Below, in pieces: positions 16,417 through 26,800 of a DNA stretch of 64,000 nt (position 1 is the first letter of the stretch; the number at the start of each line of letters is the position of its first letter). The stretch lies in contig OY761615.1 of NCBI GenBank assembly GCA_963664845.1, positions 3,472,001-3,536,000 of the forward strand. Reading direction: 5' to 3'. Under the pieces are notes generated by a model. The model was not told the origin of the DNA. It saw only the letters and a list, made by a program, of their open reading frames with translations, and did not search any database. The position numbers were made by a program, and so were the translations under genes. The stretch comes from CAIYTF01 sp963664845. GTDB taxonomy: Bacteria > Bacteroidota > Ignavibacteria > Ignavibacteriales > Ignavibacteriaceae.

Positions 16417-19197
16417 ATGATCCAGATTAAAGCTACGAAGGACGAGAAGAAGATCGTCATTCAGGGTGCACGTGAGCACAACCTAAAAAATATAAGCATA
16501 GACATACCGCGCAATAAAATGGTGGTAGTCACCGGTGTGAGCGGAAGCGGTAAAACATCGTTGGTTTTTGACACTATTTATGCCGAAGGGCAGCGCAGGT
16601 ATGTTGAAAGCCTCTCATCCTATGCACGTATGTTCCTTGAACGGATGAACAAACCGGATGTCGATCTCATCCTCGGCATCAGTCCCGCTGTTGCTATTGA
16701 GCAGCGAACAGGATCACGAAACAGCCGTTCAACGGTAGGAACAACTACTGAGATATACGATTATCTTCGCCTGCTCTATGCCCGAATAGGAAAAACATAC
16801 TGCTTCAACTGCGGTAAAATTGTTGAAAAGGCAACAACGGGCAAAGTGGTGGACTTCCTTGAGACACAGGAACCCGGCAGCAAATGGCTGCTCGGTTTCC
16901 CGTTGCATACCCATGAGGGCCGCAAGATGAAGGATGAGATGGAACTCATCCGGAAACGCGGATTCTTCAGAATATTTTATAAGGGCGAGTATATCGATCT
17001 TTCGGAAAAGGACTTTACGCCGAAATCCAAGGATAAACTATATATCGTGATGGAGCGGTTTAAGATCACGGCAGGGGCCATGCGTGAGAAACTCGCTGAC
17101 TCCATTGAAATCGCTTTCAAGGAGGGCGAGAACCGGCTGGTTGCAATCAATCAGGAGAACGGAGAGATATCCGAGTTTAATAAATTCTATGAGTGCTGTG
17201 GCATTCGCTACGAAGAACCTGAACCCCGTTTCTTTTCCTTTAATAACCCCTTTGGGGCGTGCCCTGTTTGCCAGGGGTTCTCAAAGATCATTGGCATCGA
17301 TATGAATCTGGTGGTGCCTAACCCCAACATGACCATTATTGACGGCGCCATTGCCTGTTGGCGCGGACTGCGTCTCAGCCAATACAACCGCGATCTTATT
17401 CAGAACGCAAAGAAATACAAAATACCGGTCGATGTACCCTTCCGCGATTTGACCGAAGCACAGGTGAAGCTCATTAAGAACGGTTTCGATAAGTTTATCG
17501 GCATTGATAAATTCTTTGAAGAGCTCAGAAAAGATATTTATAAAATGCATATACGTATCCTTCTCAGCAAATATCAGGGATATACCACCTGTAATGCCTG
17601 CAACGGAAGTCGCTTAAGGAGAGAGGCACTTCAGGTAAAAATTGGCGATAAGTCCATTCACGAAGTTACTCTTATGCCAATTGAAAATGCGCTGGCGTTC
17701 TTCCAGTCACTCAGGCTTTCGGAGTATGATGCCAAGGTTGCTGATGTAGCGCTGAAAGAAGTGGTGAAAAGGCTCATGTACCTCAACGATGTTGGCCTTG
17801 GCTATTTAACGCTTGACCGCTATAGTGCAACCTTGTCCGGCGGGGAAACGCAACGCATCAATCTTGCAACGGCTCTTGGCTCTGCGCTGGTTGGCACCTT
17901 GTACGTGCTGGATGAACCCAGTATTGGTCTTCACCCCAGGGATAACAGCAAACTGATCAAAATATTAAAAAACCTCCGTGATTTGGGAAATTCAGTCATC
18001 GTAGTGGAACACGATCCTGAAATGATGCGCGAGGCAGATCAGATAATTGATGTTGGACCCAAAGCGGGTAAGCACGGCGGGGAAATTGTTTTCCAAGGAA
18101 CGTATGACGAAATAATGAGCACCGGCAAGGACACGCTTACGGGGCAATATCTCAGCGGAAAAAAGAAAATTCCGATTCCGGGAACAAGAAACATCAACCC
18201 GGGTAAAGCGATAACAATACACGGTGCATACGAAAACAATCTTAAAGACGTAACGGTTGCAATTCCTTTGCAGAAGTTGGTGGTGGTCACCGGTGTCAGC
18301 GGTTCCGGTAAGAGTTCACTTATCCATGGTGTACTTTATGGCGGAGCTGCCAAATTGCTAGGTATGAACCCGCCAACCATTGGTAAAACAAAAGACATTA
18401 CCGGTGTTGAAGCGATAAAGGCAATTGAAATTGTTGATCAATCCCCAATTGGTAAAACACCCCGGTCTAATCCGATAAGCTACATTAAGGCTTTCGAGAT
18501 CATCAGGGAGATTTTTGCTTCCACCCATCAGGCAACCGCCAAAGGCTATCGCCCGGGTTTCTTTTCCTTTAATGTCCCCGGGGGCAGATGCGAAACCTGT
18601 TCAGGAGACGGATTTATTAAAGTGGAGATGCAGTTTCTTGCAGACATCTATCTCGAATGTGAAGATTGCAAAGGGACACGATACAAAAAAGAAGTACGCG
18701 ACGTACTCTATCGCGGGAAAAACCTGGTTGATGTGCTGCGAATGACCGTTGATGAAGCAATTCCTTTTTTCCATGGGCATACGAAACTGCTGAAGTATCT
18801 GCAAACCCTCTCTGATGTCGGGCTTGGCTATGTGCAGTTGGGTCAACCGTCAAACACGCTTTCGGGCGGCGAGGCGCAGCGTATAAAACTGGCTAACAGA
18901 CTCACTTCCCAGGATAAGGGAACTCATACGCTTTATATATTTGATGAGCCAACAACCGGTCTGCACTATGATGACATTCAGAAATTGCTTAACTGTTTCC
19001 AAATGCTTATCAGGAACGGACAAAGCGTGGTCATTATCGAACACAATCTTGAAGTGATCAAGTGCGCGGATCATATTATTGATCTTGGCCCCGAAGCAGG
19101 AAGCAAAGGCGGTGAAATAGTAGCTGCCGGTACTCCGGAAGAAATAGCTGCAAACAAAAAATCCTGGACAGGGAAATATCTCAAGTCTGTTTTATAG
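16417..19197 (+). CDS. uvrA: UvrA, excinuclease ABC subunit A
   Basis: The damage-recognition ATPase of nucleotide excision repair, which dimerises and loads UvrB on damaged DNA. At 926 residues it is a full-length UvrA1-type protein. Seen in order: Walker A GVSGSGKTS (about residue 40), QRRYVESLSSYARMFL, a UvrB-binding segment with CFNCG, a zinc site (CPVCQGF and CNACNGSR), signature LSGGETQRI (472), second Walker A GVSGSGKSS (624), the zinc module CETCSGDG and CEDCKGTR, and second signature LSGGEAQRI (814). No frameshift or missing motif was noticed. It stands alone and ends in a bidirectional terminator. Confidence 0.96.
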   Translation: MIQIKATKDEKKIVIQGAREHNLKNISIDIPRNKMVVVTGVSGSGKTSLVFDTIYAEGQRRYVESLSSYARMFLERMNKPDVDLILGISPAVAIEQRTGSRNSRSTVGTTTEIYDYLRLLYARIGKTYCFNCGKIVEKATTGKVVDFLETQEPGSKWLLGFPLHTHEGRKMKDEMELIRKRGFFRIFYKGEYIDLSEKDFTPKSKDKLYIVMERFKITAGAMREKLADSIEIAFKEGENRLVAINQENGEISEFNKFYECCGIRYEEPEPRFFSFNNPFGACPVCQGFSKIIGIDMNLVVPNPNMTIIDGAIACWRGLRLSQYNRDLIQNAKKYKIPVDVPFRDLTEAQVKLIKNGFDKFIGIDKFFEELRKDIYKMHIRILLSKYQGYTTCNACNGSRLRREALQVKIGDKSIHEVTLMPIENALAFFQSLRLSEYDAKVADVALKEVVKRLMYLNDVGLGYLTLDRYSATLSGGETQRINLATALGSALVGTLYVLDEPSIGLHPRDNSKLIKILKNLRDLGNSVIVVEHDPEMMREADQIIDVGPKAGKHGGEIVFQGTYDEIMSTGKDTLTGQYLSGKKKIPIPGTRNINPGKAITIHGAYENNLKDVTVAIPLQKLVVVTGVSGSGKSSLIHGVLYGGAAKLLGMNPPTIGKTKDITGVEAIKAIEIVDQSPIGKTPRSNPISYIKAFEIIREIFASTHQATAKGYRPGFFSFNVPGGRCETCSGDGFIKVEMQFLADIYLECEDCKGTRYKKEVRDVLYRGKNLVDVLRMTVDEAIPFFHGHTKLLKYLQTLSDVGLGYVQLGQPSNTLSGGEAQRIKLANRLTSQDKGTHTLYIFDEPTTGLHYDDIQKLLNCFQMLIRNGQSVVIIEHNLEVIKCADHIIDLGPEAGSKGGEIVAAGTPEEIAANKKSWTGKYLKSVL

Positions 19198-19214
19198 CCC
19201 AGCTACCGTTTAGC

Positions 19215-19252
19215 AAAAAAGCCGTCCCGGAGCAGTTCCAGGGCGGCTTTTT
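19215..19252. terminator. Bidirectional terminator between uvrA and pectinesterase 1
   Basis: AAAAAAGCCGTCCCGG, loop AGCAGTT, then CCAGGGCGGCTTTTT form a long GC-rich stem flanked by A and T runs. It serves the converging uvrA and pectinesterase transcripts. Confidence 0.82.
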
Positions 19253-19291
19253 AGTTCTTATGCGGTCTTTTACCAGACTGCAGGAATCTGA

Positions 19292-22200
19292 TTACTTAAG
19301 GAGAAGCATTTTTCTTGTAACGATGCTGCTGCCTGCTCTCAACTGATACAAATACGTACCGCTTGCCAAACCGGCTGCATTAAAGCTTCTTGAATGTGTG
19401 CCTGCATCGAGGTTTTCATCCACCAATGTCATAACTCTTTGTCCCAGCGTGTTATAAACCACTAAAGAAACCTTTGCACTTTGTGGAAGGGCAAAGGTAA
19501 TAACCGTTGATGGATTGAACGGGTTTGGATAGTTCTGTGATACCGAGAACTCCTTTGGTATAATCGGGGTATTTTCAACTGAAACTGGGCCACCCGAATA
19601 CGGAATGAGTGAAGGTGTCCAATTGCCGGCATAGGTGAACCCGGCACCGGCATTCTTCTTCGAAAAAATATTAGCTATGGTATAATCAGCCGCCTGTGAA
19701 GGGGTGATTGTTGAAGGCTGACTTGTTGGTACCCAGATAACCGGTCTGCTTGCAACCGCTCCCGGTCCGGTGCAGCCATATTCGGCATACAATTCAGGGT
19801 TGGGGCCCATCAGCGTCCATCCGGCAGCGTTGAGTGTTGCGGGTTCATAACAATTGAGAAATACGGTCTTGGGATATGCCTGCCATGGTCTGCCCAGATA
19901 GAATGATACCATTGCTTTCCCATCAAATCCAATAACTCCAGCGGCCAGTGATCCGATGGTGCAGTCTTTAAATACGTAGCCGTATTTATAACCGATTTCA
20001 GTTGCGGCAGCGGTGAGGGTTCCGCCTTCCCGGTTGCAATAAATAGTGCAACTGTCAAACAATGCTACATCACGTCCGAAAATAAAATCAACCGATCCTT
20101 CGACATAGCAGTTTTTGTTATATATTCTGTCCGGACCGGTAAGTCCGCCTTGCGTATAGTACGTATCCTGATAACCAAGCATTCTGCAGTTATAATATGA
20201 TTGGCGGTCGCCATTTGTTCTCAGGGCAACAGCCTGTGCGGTTGTAGCCGTGTTCTGAAATGTTATATTTTGTGCCTGGAAATCGCTCGCGTCAATTGCA
20301 ACAGAATAGGAGGTGTTCGTGCCGTTGCTCAATACTCCATGCGTTGTGCGGTTATTTCCTGCATAATCATCGTAGGTCAAAATGGTGGTGTTCTTATCTT
20401 CGCCAACGAGAACCACGTTTATCTTGCCCGCGGGAAGCGTTACTTTGTCATAGTAGGTTCCGGCTTTAACATAAATAAACCAGTGCCCGGTATAGTTTGA
20501 AGGAACTGCAGCAAAGGCATCGAACAGATTGGTGTAGTCGCCGCTGCCATCCTGTGCAACCTTTTTAAAAACATCTGCCTGCGGCGCCGGTGTTGCGAAT
20601 GATACTTCCTCGCCATAACCAATTCCTGTTTCGTTCACTGCATATGCGCGAACGTAGTAGGTTGTTCCCAATGCAATTCCGCCAATGGGTGTGGTGAAAT
20701 CTCCGGTGCTGCCTGCTCCGACGCTGTTATAGTCGTTGGCCAGAGTTGGGGTATGCGAAGTGCTCCAGCATACGCCACGATCGGAAATTGCTGAGCCGCC
20801 CCATTCACTCACGCTGCCATGTCCTGTAGCAGTAGTATTAATAATATCAGTCACTGGAGCGGTGGTAACGGTTGGCACGGCAAGCACTGCAAGCGTGGTG
20901 AACGTAACTTCGTTTCCATAAGCAGTTCCGGCGCTGTTGGTGGCATAGGCCCTGACATAATAGAGGGTCGATGCGGTTAGCCCGGTTATTGAACTTGTGA
21001 AGGCTGCAGAAGTGATACCGTCACTCGTAAAGCTGTTTGCGATTGTTGGATTTGTACTCGTGCTCCAACATACCCCTTTTGCAGTGATGGCGGCATTTCC
21101 GTCATTTGAAATGTTTCCACCGCTTGTTGCGAAGGTGGTGGATATCAAGGTGACTGCATTGGTCGAAAGCGTTGGAAGGGTTGCCACTGAAGCCGGGTTC
21201 ACGTGGGCGACAACAAAATTGTTTGTTGTAAGCGTGCCCAATGCAGTTGAAGTGCCAAATGAATTAGACAATACACTTCCGGTATTATCTGCTGTGCCGC
21301 TGCCGCCAAGGTTTACCCATGCGCCCGCGCCATCATCTTTTGCAACCCTGATATTGTCCTTGTTGGTTACGTTTACACCATCGTTCGTATCATAATTAAG
21401 CTGGATGGTTGCGGTGGCAACATTTGCGCCTGCTCCCTTTACAAAATTAAAATAGCGTGCAGATGACACCGCATCCAATGTGGAAGGCAGTGTGTTTGCC
21501 GGCGGTGCCGATTCAAAAACTTCTCCGGTATAAACCGTCGAGGTTGCAGCATCTTGAGTGATGTTTAGTATAACAGGCCGGTAAACGCTCTTGCCCAGTG
21601 GAAAGGTTAGCGTGCTTGGGGATGCGGATGCAAGCGTAATGGCTAATGGCCCGCTGATATATCCTGTCCCGGTGGTAATAGTATCGTTCGCGGCCAGCGT
21701 CATCAAGTTGGTTGCTGTTGTTACAAACATACCGCTTGTCAATACAAGATAGCCCAGCGTTCCGTTTCCAACGGTGAGAGGTGAATTAAGCGTGACTGTT
21801 GTGTTGTTCTCAACGCCATAGTTGATGTTGGTGTTCGTGCCGCCGGTGGTTAACGTATATGATTGGTTGCCACCGCCTGCAAAAATGAGGCGCGTGTTTA
21901 CTGTTTTGTTTGACGGAACAACAAATTGTCCCGTGGCGCCAACTGACATATTCCCCCACAGGCGCCAGGTACCAAATCCGCCTGAACCCGCGCATAAGTT
22001 AAATTTCCCGCTTTCAACCGAAATGTTCCCTTTTACCGTAATATTATACTGCGCGGCTCCGCTGGAACCGCTACTGGTAAGGAAACCGCCATTTATTAAA
22101 ATGTTACCGTTAATGGTAATGGTTCTCGTGGTTGCTGCGCTTGTTAACCGAAGTTGATAGGCAGTGCCGGTGCTTCCGCAGTTTGTAACAGTAATATTCC

Positions 22201-22732
22201 CGCCGATGGTAACGTTATCCCAGGCAAGATTCAGGTTTGTGGACTGTCCCACACAATTCCACTTGAAATTGTAATAATTTTGCAGGGCATTGCCTGGTGA
22301 AGCAGATGTTGTACCCGTTACAAGGCAGGTTGAACCGGTATTCCAGGTTGACATGGGTATGGACCCGGCTGCCATAGCATGCTCATAGGTTGAGCCGCTG
22401 TTGAAGGTAAACGAAAGCGGTGCAGAGGTGGATGCGGTTATCCCGGCGGTCGATTTTAAATAGCCATTAACGACAACAGAAACACCACTGTTAACAGTGA
22501 GTGCGGCTGCAACGGTTATTGTATCTTTGGCTGAAATAGTGATCGTGCCTGCAGTGCCGTCCGGAGCAACCGTTGCGTCAACCCAGGCAGTGCCATCATA
22601 GGTTTGCCACGAAGTGATGTCAGCCCAATTGCCTGACATCTTTGACTGATAGTCGCCTGTTGTTTGTGCACAGATTGACTGCCCAAACAGCAGCGTAACT
22701 ACCATAAAGAATACAGTGAAACAGTTTTTCAT
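19292..22732 (-). CDS. Secreted multidomain pectinesterase (CE8) with T9SS sorting domain
   Basis: A 1146-residue secreted enzyme removing methyl esters from pectin. Order: signal peptide (MKNCFTVFFMVVTLLF); about 500 residues of Gly/Thr/Asn-rich beta repeats; two Fn3-like repeats with GVCWSTSxxPT and YYVRAYA; pectin methylesterase right-handed helix (about 720-1035); C-terminal sorting domain beginning NYPNPFNPST and ending KMLLLK. The catalytic motifs are present: GYQDTYY (about 851), VDFIFG (about 879) and LGRPW (about 945), supplying two Asp and one Arg. The sorting domain indicates export and surface anchoring or release by T9SS. A second, larger paralogue lies directly upstream on the same strand and both share a 28-bp upstream element. 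Confidence 0.93.
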   Translation of the reverse strand: MKNCFTVFFMVVTLLFGQSICAQTTGDYQSKMSGNWADITSWQTYDGTAWVDATVAPDGTAGTITISAKDTITVAAALTVNSGVSVVVNGYLKSTAGITASTSAPLSFTFNSGSTYEHAMAAGSIPMSTWNTGSTCLVTGTTSASPGNALQNYYNFKWNCVGQSTNLNLAWDNVTIGGNITVTNCGSTGTAYQLRLTSAATTRTITINGNILINGGFLTSSGSSGAAQYNITVKGNISVESGKFNLCAGSGGFGTWRLWGNMSVGATGQFVVPSNKTVNTRLIFAGGGNQSYTLTTGGTNTNINYGVENNTTVTLNSPLTVGNGTLGYLVLTSGMFVTTATNLMTLAANDTITTGTGYISGPLAITLASASPSTLTFPLGKSVYRPVILNITQDAATSTVYTGEVFESAPPANTLPSTLDAVSSARYFNFVKGAGANVATATIQLNYDTNDGVNVTNKDNIRVAKDDGAGAWVNLGGSGTADNTGSVLSNSFGTSTALGTLTTNNFVVAHVNPASVATLPTLSTNAVTLISTTFATSGGNISNDGNAAITAKGVCWSTSTNPTIANSFTSDGITSAAFTSSITGLTASTLYYVRAYATNSAGTAYGNEVTFTTLAVLAVPTVTTAPVTDIINTTATGHGSVSEWGGSAISDRGVCWSTSHTPTLANDYNSVGAGSTGDFTTPIGGIALGTTYYVRAYAVNETGIGYGEEVSFATPAPQADVFKKVAQDGSGDYTNLFDAFAAVPSNYTGHWFIYVKAGTYYDKVTLPAGKINVVLVGEDKNTTILTYDDYAGNNRTTHGVLSNGTNTSYSVAIDASDFQAQNITFQNTATTAQAVALRTNGDRQSYYNCRMLGYQDTYYTQGGLTGPDRIYNKNCYVEGSVDFIFGRDVALFDSCTIYCNREGGTLTAAATEIGYKYGYVFKDCTIGSLAAGVIGFDGKAMVSFYLGRPWQAYPKTVFLNCYEPATLNAAGWTLMGPNPELYAEYGCTGPGAVASRPVIWVPTSQPSTITPSQAADYTIANIFSKKNAGAGFTYAGNWTPSLIPYSGGPVSVENTPIIPKEFSVSQNYPNPFNPSTVITFALPQSAKVSLVVYNTLGQRVMTLVDENLDAGTHSRSFNAAGLASGTYLYQLRAGSSIVTRKMLLLK

Positions 22733-22752
22733 TGATCTGGCCTTTCAAGTTG

Positions 22753-23457
22753 TTAAAAAAAATATGTCGGGAGATAGTTGAGATTGGAACAAGTCAGCAT
22801 GGGGAAAAGCTTATCGCGGACATCCCGTTGCTGATCATTCCCGTTCGCGCTGCCTGGCACTGTTGGCTTCAAACTGATCGTTTCGTCGAAACTGCAATCT
22901 GCAAATTCCAACGAATAGCGTCCAGCTGTTTTGCCTTTTTCAGTTTTCGGCATGGTGTATTCTGCGGATGCATTATTGTGTACGTATGCCGCGAGAAGAA
23001 GCAATTGGATTTTGATCAGTCCAAAATTACGGTTGTAAGTAACCCACAATATGGTCGTTAATGAAAAGTAAAATTTGGAGCCGATTGCAGAACTGTGTCC
23101 AAAGCCAATTGATTTTGGTATCGGACTGAGAGCCGAATGGTTATGGAGAGAAAAAAAATCCAAGGCTGCAGATTGCACTTTTGTAAAGTTGGCGGGCAAT
23201 ACGCTCGAGACATAACCAGACGGGTGGGCAAAAATATTGTTCACGCTATAGCTGATCCTGCATTTGTATGCTTCAAATAAAAGTGACTGTAAATCATTTG
23301 ATTTTCCAAAATAAACCATGATGTTGACATCACATAAATGTTGTTGCCTGTTAAAAACCAGCGCATAAACGAAATCAGGAATTGCACTTGCAGGAAACCT
23401 CCTGAAAGTCTTACCTCGGATGCAGTTGTTTCCACTTGCCCGGCAGACGGAAAGCAT
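22753..23457 (-). CDS. Doubtful open reading frame of unknown function
   Basis: An open frame of 234 codons from the ATG at 23457 (a GTG at 23466 is also in frame). It lies between a conserved regulatory element and the pectinesterase 1 gene, on the same strand. It is long for non-coding DNA of this composition, but the product (MLSVCRASGNNCIRGKTF...) has no signal peptide, no domain I recognise and no ribosome binding site. Composition is rich in Ser, Asn and Phe, with one hydrophobic stretch (IKIQLLLLAAYV). It may be a real fast-evolving gene, a decayed gene or chance. Confidence 0.25.
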   Translation of the reverse strand: MLSVCRASGNNCIRGKTFRRFPASAIPDFVYALVFNRQQHLCDVNIMVYFGKSNDLQSLLFEAYKCRISYSVNNIFAHPSGYVSSVLPANFTKVQSAALDFFSLHNHSALSPIPKSIGFGHSSAIGSKFYFSLTTILWVTYNRNFGLIKIQLLLLAAYVHNNASAEYTMPKTEKGKTAGRYSLEFADCSFDETISLKPTVPGSANGNDQQRDVRDKLFPMLTCSNLNYLPTYFF

Positions 23458-23476
23458 ACCCGGCACTAAGAAATCT

Positions 23477-23504
23477 ACTTAATCGATAAAGTTAACCTTT
23501 ATTT
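23477..23504 (-). promoter_or_regulatory. Conserved regulatory element, copy 1 (pectinesterase 1 side)
   Basis: A 28-bp stretch identical at 27 positions to 29000-29027. Its core CTTAATCGATAAAG (23478-23491) is a 14-bp palindrome with one mismatched pair, of the size and AATCGAT-centred type bound by LacI-family repressors. A second similar element, CGATGAAGCGGGG, lies 73 bases from its start (23550-23562), matching the layout of copy 2. The binding protein is unknown. Confidence 0.5.
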
Positions 23505-23760
23505 CTATACATAATATATAAAAAAAACCGAATCAGAAAAATCACGAATCGATGAAGCGGGGAAATTCTATACTTACTCTCCGCTCTTTTGTCTGTAGCC
23601 CGGTTGTCCCTTCGGATTTATTGGTCAGCCTTTGGAGGTTCTTGGGAGTGCCGGCTCACCATGGATTGTTTGTATCAGGTAAATGGACGTTTTTTGATAG
23701 CTCATTGTTGAAAACGCATCCCGGTCTGCATAATTCCATAAGGCGGGCATTTTGAGAATA

Positions 23761-23793
23761 AAAAAAAAGAGGCTGCCTTTTTGAGACAACCTC
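23761..23793 (-). terminator. Terminator of pectinesterase 2 gene
   Basis: On the minus strand GAGGTTG (23793-23787) pairs with CAGCCTC (23775-23769), followed by eight T residues. Confidence 0.75.
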
Positions 23794-23838
23794 TTCGAGA
23801 GAAAGAGAGAGAAGTACTTTAGTTTTTATGGTCGGTGG

Positions 23839-26800
23839 TTATTTTAGAAGAAGCATCTTCTTCGTGATAACCGAATTTCCCGCCCGTAGCTGATAAACGT
23901 ATGTTCCGCTTGCCAGTCCTGCAGCATTGAAACTTCTTTGATAGGTGCCTGCTTCAAGTGTCTCATCAAGCAGCGTCATAACTTTCTGGCCAAGTACGTT
24001 GTATATCGATAAAGATACTTTTCCGCTTTGCGGCAGCGAGAAATTTATAACTGTCGAAGGATTGAACGGGTTCGGGTAGTTCTGAGAAACCGTGAATACC
24101 CTCGGAGCAGCCACTGTTACCTCGATAACAGAGCTGTATGCATAGCTTCCGTCATTATCAACCGTCTTGAGACGATAATTGTATTTCCCGACTACTAACT
24201 GATTGTCGGTATAGCTGTATTCCCTGGGTGAATTGCTGATGCCTGCACTGCGAACTGAACCAACGGATTTCCACGCTGCGTTTTCTGCTTTATTTGAACG
24301 CTCAATTTCAAAACGCGCGCTGTTAACTTCAGTTGCGGTTTTCCATTTTAGCGTCACTTTGCCATCAACACTTGCGGCGGTGAATGAGCTCAGTTCAACC
24401 GGGAGCAATGTGGTTGCACCTTCAGGCATCCAATCGCCATTGGGGAACGGTGAGTCTGTTTTTGATGCAGCCGCAAATATGGTTGCGAGTGTATAATTCT
24501 GCGATTCTGCCAACGTTAATTGTCTGCCATAATTCGCATTTCCTGCAATGGTCGCCCTGGTTGCATAAGAAGATCCCGGCCCATAACAGTCATATTCGGC
24601 ATAGAGAGTGTTTTGATTGACTGATGCTGCCGGATCTGAATTCATGAGCGTGTAGCCGGCAGCAGCCAGTGTCGCCGGTTCGTAGCACTGCAGGAATGTT
24701 GTTTTGGGATTATTTTGCCAGGGACGTCCCAGATAGAAGCTGGTGATCGGTGCTCCGTCGAACCCTGTGGCTACGGAGGTTATGGTGCAGTTCCTGAATA
24801 CAAACCCATAGGCAAAATTCGAAGTGGTTGAAGCTGCCGTTAAAACACCGCCATTACGGTTGACTTCAAGACTGCAACTGTCGAACACTGCAAGTCCGGT
24901 TCCGAAAATGAAATCAACTGAGCCGGTTATCTTACAGTTGATGTGATAGACACGGTAGCAATTCCAAAAATAATACGTGTCCTGATGACCGTATATGTTG
25001 CAGTCCCGGAAGGTGACTTTATCGGCGCTGTTTGTGATATTTATTGCAACAGCTCGTTCTCTGGTTACCGTGTCCTGGATTGTCATATTTTTGAACGTGA
25101 TATTGCTCGCGTTGATTTTGATTGTTTCAACACTACTCGTTCCCGGAACATCTGAGGTCCCGCTCATCCCAACATAATCAGTGTAATCGAGGATGGTTGA
25201 ATCACGTGATTCGCCAACAATAAGCACATCACTAATCGTTCCCGGTACGCTTACTTTTTCGTGATAAAAGCCCTGACGTATGAATAATTTATAAGGACTG
25301 ATGCCATCATGTGTTGTCGGGATCGCGTTGATTCCGGCCTGGATGGTAGTATAGTCGCCTGAGCCGTCTTTTGCAACAACAATATTAACTCCCAATTCAG
25401 CGTTTGAGATTTGGCTTGTACCGGACAACGAGATGTTCTGTACGGTTGCACCTCCGCCCGTATTCGTCAGTGTTCCGGTGAATTGAGTTGGCCCCGTTAC
25501 ATTTGGGGCAACAAAATGAACATAAATCGTTGTTGCGCTCAATGTGCTTCCGGTATAGGGAAGTGTAATTGAGGAGCTGAACCCTGAGCCGCTTGTGGTT
25601 GACACTTCAAAATGGGTGGGGGCGGTGATGGTTATAGATTCCTCTGCCGGAGACAAGTAATAACCTGTAATAGTATAACTTTGTTCGGCGGAGGTAGTGT
25701 TACGATCAACATGACCAAAACCAATGCCACTTGTTGAAACCGTCATTATTGGTGAGGTTGGAACAACCGTTCCGTCTGCACAGGTGAAGTCACCCAAAAC
25801 GACCAGATTGGGTGTGGTGAAATTATGGTTTATAACATTCACATTTCCAACATTCTGCCAGGTGGATCCGGAATGGAATGCACCAAAAATAAGTGATTCG
25901 CTTCCTGCTACATCTCCTGTCGTATAGTTAAATATACCGCTGTAAACCAAATCAGTGAATCCTGAAGCGTTGACTGTCCAATAGCGGTTCAGGTAATCCG
26001 TCGAGCTGGTATTGCTTGGGTGTTTAGCCCGTGTCGTATTAACTGTTAAATATGCTGAAGAATATGCAGCCGCAGAAGCAGTGAGTGTAACCGGTGTATA
26101 CTCTGCTGTTCCGGAAACATCGCCGATGGGGAACAGGAAACTGCCGGAGGTGGTAACTGATCGTCTCAGTTGACCTGTGCTGTTGGCATAGATCATTGCA
26201 GTGGCAGATGGTGTGCCGGCGATGGTTGCTGCTGAGCCCAGGATTAAATTTTGAGAGCCAAGCGTAAGAACACCGTTGGTTAATGTTAAAGTCCCATTGA
26301 GCGTTAGATCTGAACCTAAGGTCAACCCCCCTGAAGAGGTGTTGTTGAACGTGATAGTGGGGCTGTTGGCAAATCCAATTGATGCGATTGATTGTGCTGT
26401 TGAACTGCTGTTAAATACAACTGCCCCGCCCACTGCATTTAATGCTTGTCCTATTTCTCCTGCTGTGTGAATGAGGTTTCCGCCAATGTTTATGGTCCCG
26501 ACAGTCCCGGCCGTGCTATTGCTCGAAGCATAAAGCTTTGCAGTGCCATTGACCGTCAGGTTCCCTGAAACAGTCAATGTTTGGTTGGTTAAAACAGCTG
26601 CGGTTCCGGCTATGTCATATTCACCCCCGCTGATGGTCATATTTCCCTGCACGAGGAGCGTCCGTGATGAACCGCCTGTCCCATTATTTAAGGCGCCATT
26701 CAGAACTGTGAGGTTCCCTCCTATGGTAACCGAGGATTTCATCCAGGCCCCAAGATTGCCGGAAACATCGCAAATAACATTGCCTCCAATACTGGCAGGA

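Larger units (their letters stand above)
22733..23838. other. Long region between the two pectinesterase genes
   Basis: About 1.1 kb. It contains, from right to left on the minus strand, the terminator of pectinesterase 2 (23761-23793), an AT-rich stretch, a conserved regulatory element (23477-23504) and a 230-codon open frame with no recognisable domain (22753-23457). If that frame is not a gene, pectinesterase 1 has an unusually long leader of about 750 bases after the element. Confidence 0.55.
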
